From Spirochaetota bacterium (GTDB lineage Bacteria; Spirochaetota; Spirochaetia; Treponematales; UBA12059), in contig JAPLSN010000042.1 in NCBI GenBank assembly GCA_026398615.1, positions 151,597-215,596 of the forward strand: 64,000 bases of DNA. The letters are read 5' to 3'. Made by a program: the position numbers and the translations under genes. The notes below the pieces were generated by a model. That model made no database searches, was not told the DNA's origin, and saw only the letters and a program-made list of their open reading frames with translations. Position 1 is the stretch's first letter. Each line of letters opens with the position of its first letter. Positions 1 through 9,221 of this stretch are shown one piece after another.

Positions 1-701
1 GCGCACAGGCGGACAACACGATGGCCAAGGCCGCGAGGGAATTCTCGCGCGTGTCGGGTTCGCGGTTCATGCTGCGTCTCCGCGTGGAGAAGGAGATTCC
101 GGCGGGGTCGGGAATGGGTGGGGGTTCCTCCAATGCCGCCGCGGTGCTTGCCGTCCTGAACCGCGCTTCCGCGCATCCCCTCGACGTTGCCGAACTCGCG
201 GCGGTCGGCGCCGCGATCGGTTCGGATGTTCCTTTTTTCCTTCAAGCAGCTGCCGCGTATGTGGGCGGCAGCGGCGAATTCGTTCATCCCATTCCGGCCA
301 GGGTAGATTTTTCCCTGGTCATTGTGATGCCCGGCTTCCCGATATCCACACGGGAAGCGTTTTCCGTCCTCGATGGCGCCCGGAAGGTCGCCGGTTCGTC
401 GCTTCTGGTGAAGTACGGCATCGATGCATTGTCGGCGCAATACCGTCGACCGGTCGCGGAATGGAATTTCCGTAACGATTTTTTCAAGGTCCTCGCGCCG
501 ATCCATGTCGAGCTGAATCGAATTGGCGAAGCTCTGACCGCAACCGGCGCGTCCTTTTCGGCCATGACCGGATCGGGTAGTACCATGTTCGGTGTTTTTA
601 ATGGAAGGATCGATGCGGAGAACGCGGTTCGGGCTCTCGAAAGCTCCGGATTTCGGGCTTTTTCAGTCTCACCGCTTGCGAAGATTCCCGGACTTCGGTA
701 G
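1..701 (+). CDS. ispE: 4-diphosphocytidyl-2-C-methyl-D-erythritol kinase, 3' part
   Basis: GHMP-family kinase of the MEP isoprenoid pathway, phosphorylating CDP-methylerythritol in the cytoplasm. The frame is open from base 3, reading AQADNTMAKAAREF before the first internal ATG at 21, which matches the conserved 'DN.V.KA...' segment well inside the family; roughly the first 60-80 residues therefore lie outside the window and ATG 21 is not the real start. The glycine-rich ATP loop PAGSGMGGGSSNAA is intact, and the C-terminal GHMP motif MTGSGSTMFGVF is present. dxr of the same pathway and uppS, which uses its products, are encoded at 35-38 kb. The promoter of spoVG lies within its last codons. 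Confidence 0.93.
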   Translation, partial: AQADNTMAKAAREFSRVSGSRFMLRLRVEKEIPAGSGMGGGSSNAAAVLAVLNRASAHPLDVAELAAVGAAIGSDVPFFLQAAAAYVGGSGEFVHPIPARVDFSLVIVMPGFPISTREAFSVLDGARKVAGSSLLVKYGIDALSAQYRRPVAEWNFRNDFFKVLAPIHVELNRIGEALTATGASFSAMTGSGSTMFGVFNGRIDAENAVRALESSGFRAFSVSPLAKIPGLR

Positions 702-704
702 AAT
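676..704 (+). promoter_or_regulatory. sigma-70 type promoter for spoVG
   Basis: TTGCGA (676-681), a 17-base spacer and TAGAAT (699-704). It overlaps the end of ispE and would start transcription about 34 bases before the spoVG ATG. The same transcript could include tRNA-Gln and rplY, since no terminator is seen until 1944. Confidence 0.6.
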
Positions 705-744
705 ATCCGCGCGCGGAATCAACGCCGTCGAGGAGTGGCGTGGC

Positions 745-1020
745 ATGACGATCACCGACATCCGTGTCCGCAAGGTTGCCAATGAGGGCAAGCTGAAAGC
801 CTACGTAACCGTGACGTTTGATGACTGCTTCGTCGTCCACAACGTCAAGCTTATCGAGGGCAAGACCGGAATCTTCATCGCCATGCCGAGCAGAAAGACG
901 AAAGCCGGTGAGTTCAAGGATATCGCGCATCCGATCACGCCGGATTTCCGAACCACGCTGCAGGATGCCATCCTGGACGCCTTCGCGCAGGCAGAACGCC
1001 ACGAACCGGCTGTAGAGTGA
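745..1020 (+). CDS. spoVG: SpoVG-family RNA/DNA-binding regulator
   Basis: A 91-residue protein starting MTITDIRVRKV, the hallmark N-terminus of SpoVG, followed by the conserved core KAYVTVTFDDCFVVHNVKLI and the motif FIAMPSRK. The open frame continues upstream to 592 but that part is unrelated sequence inside ispE, so the start is set at ATG 745. SpoVG is a small site-specific nucleic-acid-binding protein; in spirochaetes it is a pleiotropic regulator, not a sporulation factor. The length is typical. It sits between ispE and tRNA-Gln/rplY, and its own promoter is visible at 676-704. Confidence 0.95.
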   Translation: MTITDIRVRKVANEGKLKAYVTVTFDDCFVVHNVKLIEGKTGIFIAMPSRKTKAGEFKDIAHPITPDFRTTLQDAILDAFAQAERHEPAVE

Positions 1021-1044
1021 CGGAGTAGCGGCGCCGAATGACGC

Positions 1045-1116
1045 TGGGACGTAGACAAGTGGTAAGTCAGCGGGTTTTGGCTCCGCCATTCGCAGGTTCG
1101 AATCCTGTCGTCCCAA
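1045..1116 (+). tRNA. tRNA-Gln (anticodon TTG)
   Basis: Full cloverleaf: acceptor stem TGGGACG/CGTCCCA (7 bp), anticodon stem GCGGG/TCCGC closing the 7-base loop TTTTGGC with anticodon TTG, and T-arm GCAGG-TTCGAAT-CCTGT. The discriminator is A1116, and the 3' CCA is not encoded. It lies between spoVG and rplY, with no separate promoter or terminator seen. Confidence 0.95.
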
Positions 1117-1147
1117 TTTCAGTACTTTGCACGCAAAGGAGTTTTGA

Positions 1148-1918
1148 ATGAGTCAACCCGTTCTTTCCGCCAACAAGCGGGAGCTCACGACGAAAGGCGG
1201 TCTGAACAGCCTGCGTCGCGAAGGGCGCATCCCCGCAGTAGTCTATAACAGGCACGGCACGGCTACCCCGATCTCCATCCTGGCCAAGGAGTTCGAAAAA
1301 GAGACGGCCCATGCTTCCGAGAGCACCATCTTCAAGCTCTCGATCGATGGCACGACTGCGGAAGCCTTCATCAAGGACCGTCAACTGGATTGGATCAAGG
1401 GTTCCGTCGTCCACGTCGATTTCTTCGAAGTGGAAAAGGACCAGATGCTCCATGCCAAGGTTTCCATCCATCTGGTCGGGGTGCCGATCGGCGTCCGCAA
1501 CGGAGGAATCCTCGAAAACCCGGCCCATGAGATCGAAGTCGAATGTCTTCCTGGGGACCTTCCGCCCAAGATCGAAGTGGATGTCACGGATCTCGAAGCC
1601 AACCACTCCCTCCATGTCCGCGACATCAAGCTCGCACCCGGAGTCAAGGTTCTCACATCGGGTGATCTCGTTTTCGCTGTCGTCAAGTTCGCCAAGATCG
1701 AAGTCGAACCGGTAGTTGAAGTCGCGGAAGTCGAGGCAGAGGCAGCAATAGAAGGCGCCCCGGCGACGGACGAGAAATCGGCGACGGACAAGACTGCAAC
1801 GGACAAGACTGCAACGGACAGGACTGTAACGGACAGGACTGCAACGGACAGGGCTGTAACGGACAGGACTGCAACGGACAGAACTGCAACGGACAGGGCT
1901 CCCAAAAAGAAAGGCTGA
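1148..1918 (+). CDS. rplY: 50S ribosomal protein bL25/Ctc with a pentapeptide-repeat tail
   Basis: Binds 5S rRNA in the large subunit; the long (TL5/Ctc) form has an N-terminal L25 domain (about 1-95, with GRIPAVVYNRHG) and a C-terminal beta domain (about 96-190, with LPPKIEVDVTDL). The 256-residue length exceeds the usual 200-220 because of a hydrophilic tail made of ATDKT/ATDRT/VTDRT units, encoded by eight 15-base repeats, ending in APKKKG. RBS AAAGGAG lies at 1136-1142, before ATG 1148. A strong intrinsic terminator follows. Confidence 0.95.
   Translation: MSQPVLSANKRELTTKGGLNSLRREGRIPAVVYNRHGTATPISILAKEFEKETAHASESTIFKLSIDGTTAEAFIKDRQLDWIKGSVVHVDFFEVEKDQMLHAKVSIHLVGVPIGVRNGGILENPAHEIEVECLPGDLPPKIEVDVTDLEANHSLHVRDIKLAPGVKVLTSGDLVFAVVKFAKIEVEPVVEVAEVEAEAAIEGAPATDEKSATDKTATDKTATDRTVTDRTATDRAVTDRTATDRTATDRAPKKKG
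1781..1900 (+). repeat. eight 15-bp tandem repeats inside rplY
   Basis: Unit gcaacggacaggact with few substitutions (second base c or t; aag/agg/ggg at the end), eight complete copies with no spacer, all in frame. It encodes [A/V]TD[K/R][T/A]. Such a repeat can change copy number by slippage without breaking the frame. Confidence 0.95.
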
Positions 1919-1943
1919 ACCTTTTCCCGTTCATGCCATGACG

Positions 1944-1980
1944 ACGAGAGCGGGTCAACCCGCTCTCGTTTTTTTCTTTT
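1944..1980 (+). terminator. intrinsic terminator after rplY
   Basis: An 11-bp perfect stem ACGAGAGCGGG/CCCGCTCTCGT with loop TCAA, followed by TTTTTTTCTTTT. It closes the spoVG-tRNA-rplY unit just before tilS. Confidence 0.9.
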
Positions 1981-1995
1981 CGTACGGAGCTTGAC

Positions 1996-3399
1996 ATGGA
2001 TCACGTGGAGACAATCCTGTCCGGGGCATTGAAGCGGTACGGATGTGCGCGCCAGCCGTGCATGGTCGCCTGTTCGGGAGGGCCTGATTCCACGGCCTTG
2101 CTGTTGGCGACCTGCGCCCTGCGCGAGGAACTCGGCCTTGTACTCTCAGCCTGCTGGGTAGATCATGGACTCCGTCCACGGCGGGAGCTCGACGCGGAGC
2201 GTAGGCTGGTTGAAACTGCCTGTGATCGTCTCGGCGTGCGGCTCCATGTCGTTTCGGCTCATCCCGGCCAGATCGAGTCCGAGGCCCGCAGAACCGGATC
2301 GGGTATCGAAGCCGCTGCCCGTTTTTTCCGCTACGGATCTTTCGAGAGGATTGCCGAAGCTACGGGTGTTTCCCGTATTCTGACCGCGCATACTGCCGAC
2401 GACCAGATGGAAACCGTCCTCATGCGCCTGTTCAGGGGTTCGGGCGCGGGCGGACTCCACGGTATCCCCGCGCTGCGGGGACGGTTCGTCCGTCCCTTCC
2501 TTGACCTGTCGAAACGCGAACTCCTTGAATACCTTGCAACCCGGGACATGGCCTGGAGCCGGGATTCCACGAACGATGGTATTGACTTCACCCGCAACCG
2601 CGTGCGCGCCGTGCTCATGCCGGCGATCGAAACGGTTTTCCCCGGCTGGGCATCATCGATTGCACTGCTGGCTGAAAAAAGCGCGATCGACGAATCGGCG
2701 CTCTCGAACCTGTCGGACGGCATGATCGACATCATCGCCGGGAATGGCACGGCGAGCTGCCGCATCGATTCGTTCAGCCCTGCCCCGGCTGCCGTGCGCT
2801 TGAGGGCGCTGCAGCGGATGTGCGAGCGCGCTGGCGCCGGGGAACTGGGATTCAGGTCGGTACGACCCCTGCTGTACGGGGCGATTGCGGAAGGAATGTC
2901 AGTCGACGGTCATGGGTACCGGGTGAGGAACGAGGGAGGTCGACTCGTCCTCACGCGGGGGAAGGGAATCTGCGTGACCAAGGGAGCCGGGTATTGCAGG
3001 GAGTTCCGGTCCGCTTCCGAAATCGGGGACCACGACGCGGGAGGCATGGCATTCGGTGATGTGCCGGTGGTTTCCTGGATCACCGGAATGCCGGAAACCT
3101 GGCATGGCATCCGGGAAGACGCGTTCCGCTTTCCCCTCCTGGTTCGCAGCCGCAAGCCCGGGGATACGATAGACCTGCCGCTTGGCCACAGGCTTCTGGA
3201 CAAGGTTCTTATGGACCTGGGGATTCCGCCAGCCCTTCGTGATATCGTCCCCGTCCTCGAGGACCCCGACGGTATCGTCGCTATCATGGGGTCCGCGACT
3301 GGTGGCCGCGATTACCGCCGGTTCAATGCCTCGCTGGACAATACCGTCGTGTCTCGATATCTTATTGTTCGATTCCGGTCGGACAGCTCGTTCGCGTGA
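1996..3399 (+). CDS. tilS: tRNA(Ile)-lysidine synthase
   Basis: Converts C34 of the CAU-anticodon tRNA-Ile to lysidine with ATP, an essential step for reading AUA codons. The PP-loop signature SGGPDSTALLLA is at residues 29-40, followed by the family motif HTADDQMETVLMRLFRGSGAGG and RNRVRAVLMP. The C-terminal substrate-binding domain (RKPGDTIDLP, then a DLGIPP-like segment) is present. The 467-residue length is normal. The start ATG 1996 has GGAG 7 bases upstream. It is immediately upstream of ftsH, a common bacterial pairing. Confidence 0.95.
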   Translation: MDHVETILSGALKRYGCARQPCMVACSGGPDSTALLLATCALREELGLVLSACWVDHGLRPRRELDAERRLVETACDRLGVRLHVVSAHPGQIESEARRTGSGIEAAARFFRYGSFERIAEATGVSRILTAHTADDQMETVLMRLFRGSGAGGLHGIPALRGRFVRPFLDLSKRELLEYLATRDMAWSRDSTNDGIDFTRNRVRAVLMPAIETVFPGWASSIALLAEKSAIDESALSNLSDGMIDIIAGNGTASCRIDSFSPAPAAVRLRALQRMCERAGAGELGFRSVRPLLYGAIAEGMSVDGHGYRVRNEGGRLVLTRGKGICVTKGAGYCREFRSASEIGDHDAGGMAFGDVPVVSWITGMPETWHGIREDAFRFPLLVRSRKPGDTIDLPLGHRLLDKVLMDLGIPPALRDIVPVLEDPDGIVAIMGSATGGRDYRRFNASLDNTVVSRYLIVRFRSDSSFA

Positions 3400-3433
3400 T
3401 CGCTTTTTCGAGGCAAAAGGAGCGTTCTTCTCG

Positions 3434-5296
3434 ATGAATCCCGAAAACCCCAATAATTCACCTCAACGTCCGGGGGACAATCCCGTTCGAGGCAACAAGC
3501 TTGCCCTAATCCTGTTCCTGGCGCTCATCGCGATGTCGGTCGGCCTCTTCTTCATGAACGACCGTACGAAAACCGCGAGTGTCATTCCATATTCGGCCTT
3601 CCTCACCTATCTGGACAGCGGAACCGTCCAGGAGGTGACCATCGTGGACAACCGGGAGATCATCGGCGAAATCCGCAGCTCCAACGGCACGACGGAACGC
3701 TTCAGCACGACCATTCCCTACGTGGATCCCGAACTGGTGCCCATGCTCAGAAACAAGGGCGTCAAGGTATCCGGTGCCGAAAAGGCGATGAGCGTCTGGC
3801 AGATCCTCTTCGAGACCCTGCCCCTCTTTCTCGGCTTCTTCATCCTGTGGTTGATATATCGCCAGGCCCAGAACAACAACAAGGCCTTTTCTTTCGGCAG
3901 GAGCAAGGCGAAGCGCTATACCGATCCCATCAAGAAAACCACTTTCGAGGATGTCGCTGGACAGGTAGAAGCCAAGTACGAGCTGTCCGAGGTCGTCGAT
4001 TACCTCAAGAATCCCCAGAAATTCGTCAAGATGGGAGCCAGGATCCCGAAGGGCGTCCTTTTGGTCGGCATGCCCGGAACCGGGAAGACCCTGCTCGCAA
4101 AGGCCGTGGCCGGGGAAGCGGACGTGCCGTTTTTCCACATGTCGGGCTCCGATTTCGTCGAGATGTTCGTCGGCGTCGGTGCGAGCAGGGTGCGCGACCT
4201 CTTCGAGCAGGGCCGCAGGAGCGCTCCCTGCATCCTTTTCATCGACGAGCTGGACGCAGTCGGCCGGACGCGCGGCGCCGGGTACGGCGGCGGCCATGAC
4301 GAGCGCGAACAGACCCTCAACCAGATGCTCGTCGAGATGGACGGTTTCGATACCAAGGACGGCGTCATCATACTGGCCGCGACGAACAGGCCTGATGTCC
4401 TCGATCCCGCGCTGCTCCGTCCCGGACGTTTTGACCGGCAGGTCATGGTCGCCATGCCCGACGTTCAGGAGCGCGAGGCCATCCTCTCGATCCACATGAA
4501 GAAGGTTCCCGTCGACATCGATGTCGACGTGAAACGCGTAGCCCGGTCCACGCCGGGCACGAGCGGCGCTGACCTGGCCAACCTCGTCAACGAGGCGACC
4601 CTGTTCGCCGTCAGGAAGGGAAAGACGACGGTCGACATGGCCGATTTCGAGGACGCGCGGGACAAGATACTGATGGGAGTGGCGCGGAAGAGCCTTTTCA
4701 TCACCGACGAGGAGAAGAAATCGACGGCGATCCACGAATCGGGCCACGCGCTCCTCCACTACTATCTCGATCACGTCGATCCCCTGCACAAGGTCACCAT
4801 CATCCCGCGGGGACGGGCGCTCGGCCTGGCCCTGTCGCTCCCGGAGCGGGACCAGTATTCGTACGCCCGGGCGCGCCTCCTCGACCAGCTCGTCATCTTC
4901 TACGGAGGATACGCGGCCGAGTCCCTCGTCTACGGCGAAACGACGACCGGTACGGCCCAGGACATCCGCCAGGCCACCGACATCGCCCGGAAGATGGTGT
5001 GCGAGTGGGGCATGGCAGAAACGATGGGCCCCATCGCATACGGACAGGAAGAAGAGCCCATCTTCATCGGCAAGGAAATCGCCCGCCACAAGGACTATTC
5101 CGAGCAGACCGCCCGCCATCTCGACGAGGCCATCAAGGCGCTCCTGGACAACGGTCTCAGGCGCGCAATCGATATACTGGGTACCAACATCGACAAGCTG
5201 AAACGCTTGGCCGAGGAGCTCATGGTGAAGGAAACCTTGCTCGACGAGGATATCCGCCGCCTGTTCGGCTTCGAAGCGCGGGTCGTCAAGAATTGA
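3434..5296 (+). CDS. ftsH: ATP-dependent zinc metalloprotease FtsH
   Basis: Membrane-anchored AAA+ protease (620 residues) that degrades unassembled membrane proteins and regulators. Visible in order: TM1 (about 23-40), a periplasmic domain, TM2 (about 124-144), AAA domain with Walker A GMPGTGKT near 213 (the usual GPPGTGKT has Pro where Met is seen), Walker [12 protein letters not shown] near 267, the SRH arginine finger region, and a zinc site HESGH near 433. An open frame extends upstream inside tilS to 3182; ATG 3434 was chosen because it begins the short cytoplasmic N-terminus and follows AAAAGGAG (3415-3422). Two envelope proteins follow directly. Confidence 0.96.
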   Translation: MNPENPNNSPQRPGDNPVRGNKLALILFLALIAMSVGLFFMNDRTKTASVIPYSAFLTYLDSGTVQEVTIVDNREIIGEIRSSNGTTERFSTTIPYVDPELVPMLRNKGVKVSGAEKAMSVWQILFETLPLFLGFFILWLIYRQAQNNNKAFSFGRSKAKRYTDPIKKTTFEDVAGQVEAKYELSEVVDYLKNPQKFVKMGARIPKGVLLVGMPGTGKTLLAKAVAGEADVPFFHMSGSDFVEMFVGVGASRVRDLFEQGRRSAPCILFIDELDAVGRTRGAGYGGGHDEREQTLNQMLVEMDGFDTKDGVIILAATNRPDVLDPALLRPGRFDRQVMVAMPDVQEREAILSIHMKKVPVDIDVDVKRVARSTPGTSGADLANLVNEATLFAVRKGKTTVDMADFEDARDKILMGVARKSLFITDEEKKSTAIHESGHALLHYYLDHVDPLHKVTIIPRGRALGLALSLPERDQYSYARARLLDQLVIFYGGYAAESLVYGETTTGTAQDIRQATDIARKMVCEWGMAETMGPIAYGQEEEPIFIGKEIARHKDYSEQTARHLDEAIKALLDNGLRRAIDILGTNIDKLKRLAEELMVKETLLDEDIRRLFGFEARVVKN

Positions 5297-5297
5297 C

Positions 5298-7250
5298 ATG
5301 CGGGGCGGCCGGTCGTTCGTTTCGATAAGCCTGTCAGCGATCCTGCTGTTCTCCATGGCCGGGTTTGCGGGGGCACAGGATCGGGACGTCGATGGCGCCC
5401 TGGCCCAGCGCTACGCCGAACTCGCCCGTGGAGCCGTAGCGGCAGGCAGGTTCGACGACGCGTTCTTCTTCGCGGAGCTGTCCCTCGAGTATGACGCATC
5501 TTCCTCGGATGTCCAGCTGCTCGCCGCGAGGATCGTACTCAGGCTCAGGCGGCCGATACGCGAGGCGGAAACGCATCTCCTCGCCGCCCTGGCGTCGGAC
5601 CGTTTCACAAGGGAAAACCCGCTGGAAGCTCGGAAGACGCTTGCCGTTCTCCTGTGCAGGATGAAACGCTACGACGATGCGATCAGACTCCTTGAAGGGC
5701 ACCGCGACGACACCGATGTGCTGTACACGGAAACCGTCTGTCTTCGATTTCTCGGGTTGCGGGAAAGGTATCTCGCCGACGTATCCGACGCGATGCACCT
5801 GTTCCCCTCCGATGTCCGTTTTCCCGCCCTTTTCCTGTCAAGCCTGTCCCGCGACCCGGAGGGATCATCACCATCGGCCGCCGAGCGGGAAATCCTCGAC
5901 CGCCTTCTGAAACGGCTTCCCTTCCTGAAACGTCTCGATGCGGACCTGCCCCTTGCGGCCGCCGCATTCATGGCCGATCCGGAAACGCGGCGGTCGACGG
6001 TGCTCGAATACCGTGCCGGAGGGAGGAAAAGTCCCGTCTCCACGCGCCTGGCGCTGGAAAACGGGATTCTCGCCGAATATGACGCGTTGGCTGAACTGCT
6101 TTCATTCGGCCAGCTTTCCTGGGACGACATCCAGTCCTTCAAGGAAGCGCTTTCATCCGACGACGCGGCGAAGGCCTTCGGCGAAGCGTTCCTGCTGTAT
6201 GACGGAGCGATCTCGGGCGATCTCAACGGGGACGGAATCTGCGAGACCGAGACGCGTTATCTCTCCGCTTCGATCGTTTCCTGGCGCCTGGATTTCGATC
6301 AGGACGGGATCGCCGAAGTGGCCGCCGCATTCTCGGAAAATCTTCCTTCCTCGGTACGCATTTCCGGGAACCTCGGACGGCCGGATGTCCGGGCCGATGC
6401 TGCGGGGAAGGATCTGCTCGTTGAATACGATCCGTACCCCTTCGTCTCGAGGATCGTCAGCGTCGATCATGAGAAAATCAGGGCTTTTGCCTTCGAGGCG
6501 GATGCGTATTCGCTCGACTTGTTTTCCCTGGACGTCATCGCATCGGGGCGCAAGGGCAATGCGGATGCTTTCGCGTACGCCCCGGTGTTCCACGCGGACA
6601 GGGTCCCCTTTGAATCCTCGTTCGTCCAGCTCGCCTCGAGGATAGGTGACAAGCTCAATGATCGCGAAACCCTCTACGGCATGGCGGGGGGGGCGCCCGT
6701 CTCGGCCGAATCGAGGCGGGACGGATACGAGCGGAGCCGCGTCCGGTACCGGGACGGGCGCCCGGTTTCGGAAACGGTCGACCTGGACGGGGACGGCGTG
6801 GACGAAGCCAGGATCGGATACCTGACGGGAAACGACGGTGCACAGGTCAGGGGCGTGTTCGAACTGGACGCGGATTTCGACGGCCTCTTCGAGTACCGGG
6901 AACTTCTCGTGGCGCCCTGGACGCGCTCATGGGATTTCAACGCCGACGGACACTGGGACGCAGTCGCAGAACCCCTGCCCGACGGGGGAGAGCGGCGGGA
7001 ATTCTCGAGCCGGATGGATGGGATACTCGATACCGCCATCGTGGCCCGGAACGGGCGCATCGTCACGATGTTCCGGGGAGGGAAGGCCTTGAACTTCACC
7101 GGGGATTCGGGAGGCCTTGTCACCTGGATCGGAGAAAAACCGTTTGACTTCGGGAAAGATATGCCGTCTACCGGAGCGGGATATCGTTACGGCGTCCGGT
7201 TCTCGGTTGTTTCGTTTGGAGACCAGGTATTCGCAGAGGTGCATCGATGA
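5298..7250 (+). CDS. secreted protein with TPR-like N-terminus and DxDxDG repeats
   Basis: A 650-residue protein with an N-terminal signal peptide (hydrophobic to about residue 24, AGA/Q cleavage). Residues about 30-180 are helical and resemble TPR units. The C-terminal half carries five calcium-loop-like motifs: DLNGDG (near 308), DFDQDG (332), DLDGDG (495), DADFDG (524) and DFNADG (546), as in EF-hand/dockerin or FG-GAP-like proteins. The specific family is not recognised. It starts 2 bases after the ftsH stop, with no clear ribosome binding site of its own, and overlaps the next gene by ATGA, so it is probably translationally coupled and part of an envelope-quality unit. Confidence 0.75.
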   Translation: MRGGRSFVSISLSAILLFSMAGFAGAQDRDVDGALAQRYAELARGAVAAGRFDDAFFFAELSLEYDASSSDVQLLAARIVLRLRRPIREAETHLLAALASDRFTRENPLEARKTLAVLLCRMKRYDDAIRLLEGHRDDTDVLYTETVCLRFLGLRERYLADVSDAMHLFPSDVRFPALFLSSLSRDPEGSSPSAAEREILDRLLKRLPFLKRLDADLPLAAAAFMADPETRRSTVLEYRAGGRKSPVSTRLALENGILAEYDALAELLSFGQLSWDDIQSFKEALSSDDAAKAFGEAFLLYDGAISGDLNGDGICETETRYLSASIVSWRLDFDQDGIAEVAAAFSENLPSSVRISGNLGRPDVRADAAGKDLLVEYDPYPFVSRIVSVDHEKIRAFAFEADAYSLDLFSLDVIASGRKGNADAFAYAPVFHADRVPFESSFVQLASRIGDKLNDRETLYGMAGGAPVSAESRRDGYERSRVRYRDGRPVSETVDLDGDGVDEARIGYLTGNDGAQVRGVFELDADFDGLFEYRELLVAPWTRSWDFNADGHWDAVAEPLPDGGERREFSSRMDGILDTAIVARNGRIVTMFRGGKALNFTGDSGGLVTWIGEKPFDFGKDMPSTGAGYRYGVRFSVVSFGDQVFAEVHR

Positions 7251-9055
7251 ATTCCCGTTCCGCCGTCATGCTGCTGTGTTCTTTCCTTTCGTTCTCCTGC
7301 AGCACCGATCCCCACCGTTCTCCTTCAGATCCATTACGCTACCTGGAGCTCAAGTCCTCCCAGCTCGACAAGTTATCCGAGACCGAACCCGCAGCGGCGA
7401 TCGAGGCCGCGCTCGCCCTGGAACGGGGGGGGGGCCTGGAATCGGTCGATTCTGAACGCATCGTCGCCGCATCGGTGGACAGGCTGGTCGAGCGGAAAAA
7501 CTCCGCCTTGAAGGACGGGGACATCGGTGCCGCGATTTCCCTCTTCAAGAGCTTGTCATCGCTCTCCGCTGTCGGCATCAGAGTGCCGCCCCCGGGTCAC
7601 GATGAGTCGTCCCTCGTCCTCCGCCTGGCCGACAAATTCTGGCAGGACGGCGAGAAGACGCGAGCGCTCCTCGTCTTCCTCGACGCGGTCGAACCCTTCG
7701 CGTCGGGCGAGGCACGGAAAGGAGATCCGGCGACCAGGATCGACCGTGACCTGCTCGCAACCTGGTCAGTAAGGGCCTTCGAGTGCAGCAACCGTTTTGT
7801 CCTGCGGATCATCCATGCCGTCGATCCTTCTGCCGTTACACCGGACGCCATCGCCTGGGCAACGAAGAACGATACCATCCCCGAGATGGTCAAGGGCACC
7901 GTCACAATCTGGGTGAATCGGGGCATCAAAGTCGAAAAAGGCGTCGGTACTCCCGACCGCGTGATCGGCAGCGGTTTCTTCGTGGACTCGAGAGGCTACC
8001 TTCTCACGAATTATCATGTCATCGAAAGCGAAGTAGATCCCACGTACGAAGGGTATTCCCGACTGTACGTCAGGCTTCCCTCGAAGCCCGAGGAACGGAT
8101 TCCCGCCAAGGTGGTCGGATGGGACAGGGTTTTCGATCTCGCCCTGCTCAAGATCGAGATGAAACCGGACTACGTCTTTTCGTTTTCAGGGCGGAGGGTC
8201 TTCCAGGCGGGCGACAGGGTGTTCGCCATCGGATCGCCGCTCGGGCTCGAGAATACCGTCACTGCAGGTATCGTGTCAGCGACGGGCCGACGTTTCCTGC
8301 AGCTCGGTGACACGATCCAGGTGGACGCGGCGATCAATCCCGGGAATTCCGGAGGCCCCTTGCTGGACGCGGACGGCGAACTCGCGGGGATCGTGTTTGC
8401 GGGCGCCGAACGCTACGAGGGACTCAACTTTGCGGTCGCAAGTCCATGGATCGTAAAGCGGCTTCCGGCTCTCTACCGGGGAGGAGAAGCCACGATCGCC
8501 TGGCTGGGCTGTTCGGTCGAGGAAACGCCACGCGGGCTGGAGGCGGTCTATGTACATCCGGACGCAATCGGCGTTTTCCTGCCCGGCGATATCCTCGTGT
8601 CCATCCGCGGCGTCGAGGTAAAAGCCTTGTCCGAAGCCCAGGCTCTCCTGCTCGACTCTTCGCCGGGCGAGCTGCTTGACTGCGTTGTCATTCGCGGTGA
8701 GCGTCAGCTGATGCTTCTTTCCCTGGCCCGTACCCGCCCGTTCTCCCCGCTGGAAACCGCTGCCGGGAAGGACTCGCGCATGAACATCATGCCGGTCGCA
8801 TTCGGAATGTTCCTGGAAACGCGGGAGGCGAACTTCCTGGAGCCGGACAGTTTCACCGTCATGCGGGTGCTTCCGGGCAGCCCGGCGGATGAAGCCGGAT
8901 TGAGCGAAAACGACCCCATCGTGGTGAAGAACCTCATCGTCGACGACGACCAGCGGTACCTCCTGCTCCAGCTCTATGTGAAACGGAGAAAAGCGGGCTT
9001 CCTGGAAAGCATCATCCAGATTCCCGCGTCGCTGGACAGCGAAAAATTCCTCTGA
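7247..9055 (+). CDS. HtrA/Deg-like serine protease lipoprotein
   Basis: A 602-residue protein with a spirochaetal lipobox-like signal (FLSFSC, Cys18). A helical region of about 200 residues precedes a trypsin-like domain with a complete triad: His257 in LLTNYHVIES, Asp297 in DLALLKIE and Ser368 in NPGNSGGPLL. Two PDZ-like segments follow (GVEVKALSEAQALLLD and VLPGSPADEAGLSENDPI). The long N-terminal helical part is not typical of DegP. It would be anchored in a membrane facing the periplasm and act in protein quality control, which fits ftsH upstream. ATGA overlap with the preceding gene indicates coupled translation. Confidence 0.88.
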   Translation: MNSRSAVMLLCSFLSFSCSTDPHRSPSDPLRYLELKSSQLDKLSETEPAAAIEAALALERGGGLESVDSERIVAASVDRLVERKNSALKDGDIGAAISLFKSLSSLSAVGIRVPPPGHDESSLVLRLADKFWQDGEKTRALLVFLDAVEPFASGEARKGDPATRIDRDLLATWSVRAFECSNRFVLRIIHAVDPSAVTPDAIAWATKNDTIPEMVKGTVTIWVNRGIKVEKGVGTPDRVIGSGFFVDSRGYLLTNYHVIESEVDPTYEGYSRLYVRLPSKPEERIPAKVVGWDRVFDLALLKIEMKPDYVFSFSGRRVFQAGDRVFAIGSPLGLENTVTAGIVSATGRRFLQLGDTIQVDAAINPGNSGGPLLDADGELAGIVFAGAERYEGLNFAVASPWIVKRLPALYRGGEATIAWLGCSVEETPRGLEAVYVHPDAIGVFLPGDILVSIRGVEVKALSEAQALLLDSSPGELLDCVVIRGERQLMLLSLARTRPFSPLETAAGKDSRMNIMPVAFGMFLETREANFLEPDSFTVMRVLPGSPADEAGLSENDPIVVKNLIVDDDQRYLLLQLYVKRRKAGFLESIIQIPASLDSEKFL

Positions 9056-9121
9056 ACTGCCGTTCGGCGGCCGCGGTCCCGAGCCGAGACCGTCCCGAGC
9101 CAAGATAGTTCGTTCCATTGC

Positions 9122-9149
9122 TTGCGGAACATCAATTCACGCTTATAGT
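9122..9149 (+). promoter_or_regulatory. candidate promoter of the chemosensory operon
   Basis: TTGCGG (9122-9127), 16-base spacer, TATAGT (9144-9149), in the 166-base gap before the STAS gene. Transcription would start near 9156, which rules out the upstream in-frame ATG at 9150 as the start of the next gene. Confidence 0.45.
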
Positions 9150-9221
9150 ATGATTTGTATTTCTCGCTGTCACGGAAGCATCATGTCCGGAGTTTCCTCG
9201 ACCATAGTAAGGAAGGGGCCA

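Noticed and set aside
1781..1900. tandem repeat considered as a CRISPR array
   Set aside because: No spacers; the repeats are adjacent, in frame and encode the tail of rplY.
3506..5356. 616-codon open frame on the minus strand opposite ftsH
   Set aside because: It is a shadow of the ftsH codon pattern at high G+C: no ribosome binding site, no motifs, and overlapped throughout by a well-supported gene.
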